Shown: positions 1 through 6,343 of the stretch, piece after piece
Layout: every line of letters begins with the position of its first letter
Position numbering within the stretch: the stretch's first letter is position 1
Assembly: GCA_963737625.1 (NCBI GenBank)
Contig: CAVTTK010000005.1
Location: 186,001 to 250,000 of the forward strand
From: Bog-756 sp963737625
GTDB lineage: Bacteria > Actinomycetota > Acidimicrobiia > Acidimicrobiales > RAAP-2
Direction: 5' to 3'
DNA length: 64,000 bases
Translations under genes and position numbers: made by a program
Notes under the pieces: generated by a model
Databases searched by the model: none
What the model was told of the DNA's origin: nothing
What the model saw: only the letters and a program-made list of their open reading frames with translations

Positions 1-2
1 CC

Positions 3-755
3 ATGGTGGGTCGGGCGAGCGAGACTATTGGAGTGGATAGGGAGGTGGGAACGGCAGGGGATGTGTGGTTCGGGCCTTCCGGCCCCAATAGATGGCTGAT
101 GCTCGGCTATCTCATCGGCGGTGCGGGCATGTTGACCTATATCGGCGTTCTCATGCTCCAGTCGACGAGGGCGATTTGGATCGGCGCGCTCTTGCTTCTG
201 ATCGTCCTGGCAGCCAACCTCGCAGTCGTTACGCTGTGGACCATTGCGCTATTCCGGCCTATTCGGATCGCTGGGAACGTACTTCGAGTTCCTAGGCTCG
301 TTTCGACCCAGGAGATTCCTCTCTCCGACATCGCTGGAGTCGGACTTCTCTTCAAGAAGGAAAGCGTCGGGACTCGTCGGTCAAGCGGTTGGTACCCGTA
401 CGTCTGGCGCGGCGACGGTTCAGCCATCCGCCTTGGAACGACCGAGTTCGTTCCGAGACAGTGGATACGTCCAGGTGATCCCGATGCCGTCCCGAGGAAG
501 ATGGTCATGAAGGGAAACATTGACGAGTTGCGCTCCACGGATCCACAACTCCTTGCGGAAAGTCCCGTCGGGCGCTTGGCGGCTGGGATCCACGAGCAGG
601 TCGCTCACGTTCAGGGTCCCGTGGGACTGCTGCTCACTCGGCACTTACAGAAAGTGGGCAGACCTCCTCCCAACAGTGCTGGTCGTCTGACTGCTTACTG
701 GTCCCCGGATGGAGAAGTCGGAAAGCTCGGAGCGGGATATCACGTCCTCAGTTGA
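3..755 (+). CDS. Hypothetical membrane protein with PH-like soluble domain
   Basis: Unrecognised 250-residue protein. Two hydrophobic segments are visible at about residues 31-53 and 57-84, followed by a soluble part (about 85-170) whose alternating strands and WYPYVWRGDG / IRLGTTEFVPRQW patterns resemble bacterial PH-domain membrane proteins, then a helical tail. The ATG sits two bases from the window edge, so the true start may lie outside. Base composition is clearly lower in GC than the genes after 2.1 kb, as for the next two genes, which suggests a shared acquired segment. Function unknown; the PH-like assignment is inference from pattern only. Confidence 0.55.
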   Translation: MVGRASETIGVDREVGTAGDVWFGPSGPNRWLMLGYLIGGAGMLTYIGVLMLQSTRAIWIGALLLLIVLAANLAVVTLWTIALFRPIRIAGNVLRVPRLVSTQEIPLSDIAGVGLLFKKESVGTRRSSGWYPYVWRGDGSAIRLGTTEFVPRQWIRPGDPDAVPRKMVMKGNIDELRSTDPQLLAESPVGRLAAGIHEQVAHVQGPVGLLLTRHLQKVGRPPPNSAGRLTAYWSPDGEVGKLGAGYHVLS

Positions 756-889
756 CCACGTACCATCGACAATGACACCACGTTGGGGCTATCCACATGC
801 CCGCAATGTGTCAGCCAGCCTGCAGCCAGTAAACGCCAACCAACCGGCGTTAGGAACGGCCTATTGGGCAGACAGATACTCCGCCAGTC

Positions 890-1282
890 CTAGCCCCGGG
901 GTGCGAACAACTCAAGTGCGATGTTGTCAGGGTCCCGAAAGGACAATGCCGAGTACCCGGGCGCGTCCACGATGCCACCGTTGGGGATGCCGAGTTCGTT
1001 TAGACGGAGTTCCCATGCTCTCAACTCATCGCGGCCGGCACAGCCGAAAGCCAGATGATCGAGCCCCGGCCGGCGCTCGTTGAAAAGCTCAGGGGTGCTC
1101 ACATCAGGGAACTGAGTCAGACCGACGATTGTCCCGCCCGTAAGCCACGCGACACGCTGGAATGGGCCTGTGTCCTCGTCAAGAATCGGGTCCGAGCCGA
1201 ACAGTGCCGCGTACCAGGGAACACTCCGTTCGAGACTCGTAACCGTTAGCGCCACGTGAGTAATCGCAGGGAACTCAGGCAT
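890..1282 (-). CDS. VOC-family (glyoxalase/bleomycin-resistance fold) protein
   Basis: A single-module vicinal oxygen chelate protein of 130 residues, the usual length. The fold's metal-site positions are present: His in THVALTV near the N-terminus, His in LDHLAFG mid-protein and Glu in ALELFAP at the C-terminus. Such proteins bind a divalent metal and act as lyases, dioxygenases or resistance proteins; substrate cannot be told. It starts at an ATG and faces away from the preceding gene, with about 130 bases of unremarkable sequence between. It belongs to the lower-GC stretch at the left end of the window. Confidence 0.8.
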   Translation of the reverse strand: MPEFPAITHVALTVTSLERSVPWYAALFGSDPILDEDTGPFQRVAWLTGGTIVGLTQFPDVSTPELFNERRPGLDHLAFGCAGRDELRAWELRLNELGIPNGGIVDAPGYSALSFRDPDNIALELFAPRG

Positions 1283-1445
1283 GTCTTGTCTGCACCTCGG
1301 GCAAGGGAGCGAATGCCATGTCTATGGCTGGCCGCTCGTTGGGAATAGAAACTACCTGACAGGACCAGTCCGCCGGCGCTACTGGAGGCCCCAGTGGCGG
1401 TGCTCGGGGACACGTTCTACGGACTGATGGCCCGGATGTTGTGGG

Positions 1446-2009
1446 TCAGCCTATGACTACCGGATCGGCATTGAAGGGCCAGTTGCCGAGCTTGGTTACG
1501 ATCAATCGGGTCAGGGCTTCCGTGTTTTCGAAGCCCGAGGTGGACACCACCGAGACTTCAGTAGTTTCCTTCATGCCGTAGACGGCCACGGACTTGAGCG
1601 AGCCGACAATATAGTTGCTGGCGAATCCATCCTTGCCCATGCCAGCCACCGAGTACGTGACCTGATGCAGCTGCTCATACGATGATCTGATCCCCTCCAA
1701 CTTGACTCCGTTCAGAAGGGTCGTTTCGATCTGAGTTTCATACTCAATCTGCACATACTCAGATGAGCTGCCGGTGGTGTAGGTGCAGATTGTAACGATG
1801 CCTCTCTTGTCGGAATGTGGTCTTGATGCCGAGATTCCTAACTCGCGGCCGACATCGTGTGCTGAAACAACACCACAAGGAATCGACGATGCGGGGGAAG
1901 CCGGGTCCAGGACAGGAGCCGACCAAAAGTAGGTCCTGTTCATCATGCCTGGATGAACCGTCGACGTCTCCAGGGTGATGAGGGCCAAATCCATGGCCCA
2001 CGATCGCAT
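1446..2009 (-). CDS. DUF3558-like secreted protein, probably missing its signal peptide
   Basis: The body (residues about 40-187) follows the pattern of actinobacterial DUF3558/DUF5642-type exported proteins: an early Cys in SIPCGVVSAHDVGRELG, a second Cys in ICTYTTGSS, a GMGKDGF turn and a final VSTSG...LTRLIVTKL helix. Those proteins normally begin with a lipoprotein or secretory signal peptide; here the first 40 residues are not hydrophobic and have no lipobox. The 5' end lies where GC content jumps, so the gene may have lost its 5' part at a junction. Another possible start is the ATG at 1946. Family placement is by pattern only. Confidence 0.5.
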   Translation of the reverse strand: MRSWAMDLALITLETSTVHPGMMNRTYFWSAPVLDPASPASSIPCGVVSAHDVGRELGISASRPHSDKRGIVTICTYTTGSSSEYVQIEYETQIETTLLNGVKLEGIRSSYEQLHQVTYSVAGMGKDGFASNYIVGSLKSVAVYGMKETTEVSVVSTSGFENTEALTRLIVTKLGNWPFNADPVVIG

Positions 2010-2124
2010 CGTCGTGACGAACCGCGTCGCCCGGTCCCTTCGCCCCGTTCCGCGGAGTCGCCCGTGTCGGCGAACTCGGCGCCCACCCGGGGGCCTGCTC
2101 CGGCGTTCGGACCATTGCGCGCCC

Positions 2125-2139
2125 TACGGTGGAGGTGTG
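2125..2139 (+). promoter_or_regulatory. -10 element of leaderless cupin gene
   Basis: TACGGT (2125-2130) fits the actinobacterial TANNNT -10 consensus and ends six bases before the GTG start at 2137, so transcription would begin at or next to the start codon. The GGAGGT between them touches the start codon and is too close to work as a Shine-Dalgarno site. Confidence 0.45.
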
Positions 2140-2490
2140 GACGAGATTCAGCGAGGTCGGCTGCGTGACGGTAGGACCGCCCCCTCCCGGGGGGAGACCG
2201 TGGAGACGATGGCCGTGGTGTCCGGTGTGGTCGTCGAACACATCTTGAGCGGCGAGCTCGAGGCGCCCGCCGGGTATCTCCAGGACCACGACGAGTGGGT
2301 GGTGGTCCTGGCCGGGGGTGCATCGCTGACCGTCGACGGCAACTCGATCCACCTGTCAGCGGGCGAGTGGTTGCTCTTGCCCCGCGGGACGCCCCACCAG
2401 TTGGAATCCACCATGCCCGGGACCAGCTGGTTGGCGGTGCGGGGTGCCGTGCACGATGGACCGGATGTCCGCCCTCGGGGAGCCGGCTGA
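2137..2490 (+). CDS. Cupin-domain protein
   Basis: A 117-residue single-domain cupin. The core runs from about residue 30 to 110, with YLQDHDEWVVVLAGGASLTV as the first cupin motif (His and Glu positions kept as HDE) and WLLLPRGTPHQLES as the second (PRGTPH supplies the later His). Small cupins of this kind bind a metal and serve as epimerases, sensors or dioxygenases; the ligand is unknown. I chose the GTG at 2137 because the longer open frame upstream is Arg/Pro-rich noise and because a -10 element lies six bases before it. It is followed closely by tag. Confidence 0.75.
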   Translation: MDEIQRGRLRDGRTAPSRGETVETMAVVSGVVVEHILSGELEAPAGYLQDHDEWVVVLAGGASLTVDGNSIHLSAGEWLLLPRGTPHQLESTMPGTSWLAVRGAVHDGPDVRPRGAG

Positions 2491-2557
2491 CGCGCCCGGG
2501 CACCCTCACCTCGCACGCCGCTGAACGCCCGGTGCGGTGCCCGGTAGGGTCACGGTG

Positions 2558-3127
2558 ATGACACAGGGCCGACGGTGCGACTGGGCGGAGGGCTCCGATG
2601 CCATGCGGGACTACCACGACCGCGAATGGGGGGTCCCCTCCCGCGACGACCGCCATCTGTTCGAGATGCTGGTTCTCGAGGGAGCCCAGGCCGGGCTGTC
2701 CTGGTCGACCATCCTGAACAAGCGGGAAAACTACCGTCGGGCGCTCGACGGCTTCGACCCGGTCCGTGTCGCCCGCTACGGCGAACCGAAGATCGCCGCC
2801 CTCCTGGACGACCCCGGCATCGTGCGGAACCGTCTCAAGGTCCGGGGAACGGTGACCAACGCCCAGGCGTTTCTCGAGACGGCTGAGGAGCACGGCTCCT
2901 TCGCCGCCTATCTCTGGGCGTGGGTGGACGGCTCGCCGAAGGTCAATCGACCTCGCACCATGGCTGCGGTTCCGGCCCGAACCGATCTCTCAGACCGGGT
3001 GGGCAAGGACCTCAAGCGACGAGGATTCACCTTCGTGGGGTCGACCATCGTCTACTCGTACCTCCAGTCCGCGGGCATCGTCGACGACCACCTGGTGCGC
3101 TGCCCCTTCAAGGGAAGCCAGCCCTAG
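2558..3127 (+). CDS. tag: DNA-3-methyladenine glycosylase I
   Basis: Excises 3-methyladenine from alkylated DNA as the first step of base-excision repair. The 189-residue protein matches the Tag family throughout: N-terminal CDWAEGSDAMRDYHDREWGV, GAQAGLSWSTILNKRENYR, and C-terminal RGFTFVGSTIVYSYLQSAG. The structural zinc ligands known from E. coli Tag are all present as Cys7, His20, His178 and Cys182. The ATG at 2558 is preceded by a TAGGGT hexamer seven bases away, so it may be leaderless; an in-frame GTG at 2537 is a less likely start. No adaptive-response partner (ada, alkA) lies nearby. Confidence 0.95.
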   Translation: MTQGRRCDWAEGSDAMRDYHDREWGVPSRDDRHLFEMLVLEGAQAGLSWSTILNKRENYRRALDGFDPVRVARYGEPKIAALLDDPGIVRNRLKVRGTVTNAQAFLETAEEHGSFAAYLWAWVDGSPKVNRPRTMAAVPARTDLSDRVGKDLKRRGFTFVGSTIVYSYLQSAGIVDDHLVRCPFKGSQP

Positions 3128-3164
3128 ACAGGCACCCCCGCCGGCCGGGGAGTAGACCTAGGGG

Positions 3165-3590
3165 ATGCGGCTCGACCGGCTCCGCTGTCAGGACCTGCTG
3201 GAGCGCTCCGCACGGGGGATCCTCGGAACCCTCCACACCGAGCGGGGCGTCGATGCCGTCCCGGTGTGTTTTGCCGTGGACGGACCGACGGTGGCCGTGC
3301 CCGTCGACACGGTCAAGCCCAAGCACTCGGTGGACCTCCAGCGATCGAGGAACCTGGACGCCGATCCGCGGGCCGTCCTCCTCTGCGATCACTGGGACGC
3401 CACGGACTGGACCCGGCTGTGGTGGGTCCGAGCCTCGCTCGTGCGCCTCGAACGGGTGGCTCCGATGGAGGACCGTCTCGTCTCCCTGCTGAGCGGAAAG
3501 TATCCCCAGTATCGCGGCCGACCCTTCGCCGACATGATGGTCTTCTCGGTGGTGGGCCTCAGCGGCTGGTCGGGGGAGGCCGAGGGGTGA
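3165..3590 (+). CDS. PPOX-class, possibly F420-dependent, oxidoreductase
   Basis: 141-residue split-barrel protein of the pyridoxamine-phosphate-oxidase-like superfamily. Features are the GILGTLHTERGVDAVPVCFA strand pair, the VPVDTVKPK segment and the RAVLLCDHWDATDWTRLWWV strand that marks the actinobacterial subgroup usually annotated as F420-dependent. Members reduce or protect using F420H2, or bind flavin; the actual cofactor cannot be read from the sequence. Two LLM-type oxidoreductases elsewhere in the window support F420 use in this organism. The ATG at 3165 follows closely after tag. Confidence 0.8.
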   Translation: MRLDRLRCQDLLERSARGILGTLHTERGVDAVPVCFAVDGPTVAVPVDTVKPKHSVDLQRSRNLDADPRAVLLCDHWDATDWTRLWWVRASLVRLERVAPMEDRLVSLLSGKYPQYRGRPFADMMVFSVVGLSGWSGEAEG

Positions 3591-3670
3591 CCGCTCGGAC
3601 GGCGAAGGGGACGACCGGGGGCCTGTTCATGGTCGGTCGGGGTGAGGATTCGGCGGAAGGCTAACTTAAC

Positions 3671-4957
3671 GTGACAATCCGTTCGGTACCCAGGGCTCCG
3701 TCGGTCGAGTACCTCGAGGGGGACAGCGTGTGTGACTCGATGGTGACCATCACCCGTGACGGGGTGCTCTTCGCCAAGAACAGCGACCGGGACCCCAATG
3801 AGGCCCAGCCCCTCGAGTGGGTGGAGTCGGCCGACCACGCGGCGGGCGACCGGGTGGGTTGCACGTGGATCGACATACCCCAGGTGGCCCACACCCATGC
3901 CGCGGTGCTGTCGCGGCCGTGGTGGATGTGGGGGGCCGAGATGGGAGCCAACGAGCACGGGGTGGTCATCGGCAACGAGGCTGTCTTCACCACCGCGCCG
4001 GCGGGGGACAAGGCGCTGTTGGGAATGGACCTGCTGCGACTGGCGCTCGAACGGGCCGACTCCGCCGAGGGGGCCGTGTCGGTGATGGTGGAGCTCCTGG
4101 AGCGCCACGGGCAGGGGGGACCCTGCAGCTACGAGCGAACCGATTTCTCCTACGACAACAGCTTCCTGGTGGCCGACCCCAAGGGTGCATTCGTGCTCGA
4201 GACAGCGGGGTCCTCCTGGGCGACCGAGGTCGTCTCCGGGCCGGGGCGGAGCATCTCCAACGGCCTGACTATCCCGGCCTTCGCCAAGGCCCACACACGG
4301 GCCGGCCGGACGTGGCTGTCGTCGGCGGCAACCCGGCGGTCCCGGACCGAGCCGCTGGCCTGTAGGGCCACCGGTCCCGGCGACCTCATGGATGTCCTGC
4401 GTGGCCACGGAACCACGGCCACCCCGCGTTGGTCTCCGCTCCACGGTGGGCTCGGCGCCCCCTGTGTCCACGCCGGGGGTCTGGTGGCCTCCAGCCAGAC
4501 CACCGGGTCATGGGTGTCCGACCTCCGCCCGGGATCACGTCACGGGATCCGCCACTGGGCCACCGCCACCGCCGCTCCCTGCACGTCGCTGTTCAAGCCG
4601 GTCGCCGTAGGGGAGGCCCTGGACCTCGCCGCCGCCCCGACCAACGTCTTCGACGCTCGCAGCCTGTGGTGGCGCCACGAACTGCTGCACCGGAGCACGA
4701 TGTCGGCCCACTCCACGCTCATGCCCCGCTACCGGTACGCTCGGGACCGCACCGAGTCACGGTGGATCGCCGACCCACCGGCGTCGGCATCGGCGTTCGG
4801 CGAGGCCGAGCGGCTGGAACGTCGATGGCTGGCCGACGTGGCGGCGGCCCACCTCCCGGACAACCGCCCGGCCTGGGTTCGCCGGGCGTGGAAGTCCATC
4901 GATCGGGCTGCCGAGCTCGACCGCATGGTGGCCATCGACAAGGAGCTGCACCCATGA
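3671..4957 (+). CDS. Secernin-like C69-family N-terminal-nucleophile hydrolase
   Basis: 428 residues as drawn. The start of the domain, CDSMVTITRDGVLFAKNSDR, carries the Cys nucleophile (Cys21) and the FAKNSDR motif of secernins and C69 dipeptidases; NEHGVVIGNEAVFT and YDNSFLVADPKGAFVLETA are further family blocks. In this family a short propeptide is removed so that Cys becomes the N-terminal catalytic residue. The first possible start is GTG 3671, but a GTG at 3728 lies directly before the Cys codon, where simple removal of Met would expose the nucleophile. The stop overlaps the next ATG (ATGA), so the two are translationally coupled. Substrate unknown; peptidase or amidase activity is inferred. 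Confidence 0.85.
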   Translation: MTIRSVPRAPSVEYLEGDSVCDSMVTITRDGVLFAKNSDRDPNEAQPLEWVESADHAAGDRVGCTWIDIPQVAHTHAAVLSRPWWMWGAEMGANEHGVVIGNEAVFTTAPAGDKALLGMDLLRLALERADSAEGAVSVMVELLERHGQGGPCSYERTDFSYDNSFLVADPKGAFVLETAGSSWATEVVSGPGRSISNGLTIPAFAKAHTRAGRTWLSSAATRRSRTEPLACRATGPGDLMDVLRGHGTTATPRWSPLHGGLGAPCVHAGGLVASSQTTGSWVSDLRPGSRHGIRHWATATAAPCTSLFKPVAVGEALDLAAAPTNVFDARSLWWRHELLHRSTMSAHSTLMPRYRYARDRTESRWIADPPASASAFGEAERLERRWLADVAAAHLPDNRPAWVRRAWKSIDRAAELDRMVAIDKELHP

Positions 4958-6315
4958 GCCGACCCAGCGTTCTGGTGATCGGAGCCGGCCTGGCCGGATT
5001 GACCGCCGCCCGCCGGCTCCACTCGTCGGGGATCGAGGTGACGGTGCTCGAGGCACGGTCCCGGGTGGGGGGCCGAACCGAAGGCGGGAGCACGGCGGAC
5101 GGCACGCCGGTCGAGCTGGGCGGCCAATGGCTGGGTCCCACCCAGAACCGCATGTACACACTGGTGGAGGAACTCGGCCTCGAGACCTTCCCGACCTACA
5201 ACACGGGGAAGCATGTGGTCCAGCTCGCCGGCAAGCAGAGCCGGATGGCCTCCAAGCGCGGAGCGGTCCCCAAGCTCAACCCGTTCGTCTTGGCCGACCT
5301 GTTCCAGGGGATGACGCGGTTCCAGAAGCTGGCCGACAAGGTGCCGCTGGAACGACCGTGGACGGCTCCGGGGGCGGCGGACCTCGACAACCAGACCTTC
5401 GAGACGTGGATCCGGCGCAATCTCCGGACCGAGACCGGCCGGGCCTACTTCCGGGTGGCCACTGAGGCCGTCTTCTCCGCCGAGAGCGGGAATCTCTCGG
5501 CCCTCCACGCCCTGTTCTACGCCCACTCCGGAACCGACCTCGAGGGACTGATCAGCACGGCGGGAGGCGCCCAGCAGGACCGGGTTGTGGGCGGCTCCAT
5601 CCGGATCAGCGAGGCCATGGCCGAAGGCCTCGGTGACCGGGTGAGCCTGGACAGCCCGGTGTGCCGGGTCCAACGCGGGGACGGGGGGGTCGCAGCCACC
5701 ACGCGGGCCGGCCGCGTGTTCGAGGCCGACCGGGTGATCATCACCCTCCCCCCCACGTTGGCCGGACGGTTGGAGTACGACCCCATCCTCCCGTCCTGGC
5801 GGGACCAGCTCACCCAGCGGCTGCCGGCCGGCTCGGTCATCAAGCTGTACGCCGTCTACGACGAACCCTTCTGGCGCCAGGACGGACTCACCGGCCAGGC
5901 CGCCTCGGACGAGGGTCCCGTCAAGGTGACCTTCGACAACTCGCCGCCCGGCGGCAGTCCCGGCGTGCTCATGGGATTCATGGAGGCCAACGACGGCCGG
6001 AGGGCAGCCCGGTTGTCGCTGGAGGAGCGCAGAGACGCTGCGGTGTCCTGTTTCGTCCGGTACTTCGGGCCTCAGGCCGCTCATCCGATCGAGTACATCG
6101 AACGGGACTGGATGGCCGAGGAGTTCAGTCGTGGCTGCTACGGCGCTCACTTCACTCCTGGTGTGTGGGGGGACTTCGGGGCCGCCCTCACCGAACCGGT
6201 GGGCCGGGTGCACTGGGCCGGGGCGGAGTGCTCACCGGTGTGGAACGGCTACATGGAAGGGGCGGTGCGGTCCGGCGAGCAGACCGCCGAGGACGTGGTG
6301 GCGCTGCTGGCCTGA
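4954..6315 (+). CDS. Flavin-containing amine oxidase with covalent-FAD cysteine
   Basis: 453-residue monoamine/putrescine-oxidase-type flavoenzyme. It has the N-terminal dinucleotide motif VLVIGAGLAGLTAARRL, the VLEARSRVGGRTEGG block, GGQWLGPTQNR, and the C-terminal WAGAE...NGYMEGAVRSGEQTA FAD-binding block. Cys395 in RGCYGAHFTPGVW aligns with the MAO cysteine that binds FAD through an 8-alpha-S-cysteinyl link, so covalent flavin is expected. It should oxidise a primary or polyamine to an aldehyde with release of H2O2. The ATG at 4954 overlaps the stop of the upstream hydrolase by four bases; the much longer open frame upstream is a shadow of that gene. A joint role in peptide or amine breakdown is inference. 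Confidence 0.92.
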   Translation: MSRPSVLVIGAGLAGLTAARRLHSSGIEVTVLEARSRVGGRTEGGSTADGTPVELGGQWLGPTQNRMYTLVEELGLETFPTYNTGKHVVQLAGKQSRMASKRGAVPKLNPFVLADLFQGMTRFQKLADKVPLERPWTAPGAADLDNQTFETWIRRNLRTETGRAYFRVATEAVFSAESGNLSALHALFYAHSGTDLEGLISTAGGAQQDRVVGGSIRISEAMAEGLGDRVSLDSPVCRVQRGDGGVAATTRAGRVFEADRVIITLPPTLAGRLEYDPILPSWRDQLTQRLPAGSVIKLYAVYDEPFWRQDGLTGQAASDEGPVKVTFDNSPPGGSPGVLMGFMEANDGRRAARLSLEERRDAAVSCFVRYFGPQAAHPIEYIERDWMAEEFSRGCYGAHFTPGVWGDFGAALTEPVGRVHWAGAECSPVWNGYMEGAVRSGEQTAEDVVALLA

Positions 6316-6343
6316 CGGTCACGGCCCGACCGGGGTGGCGGGC

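Noticed and set aside
1349..1456. Short plus-strand frame ending APVAVLGDTFYGLMARMLWV
   Set aside because: It looks protein-like for about 30 residues but has no start codon, ribosome site or recognised family, and overlaps the end of the DUF3558-like gene; left as chance or an unidentifiable remnant.
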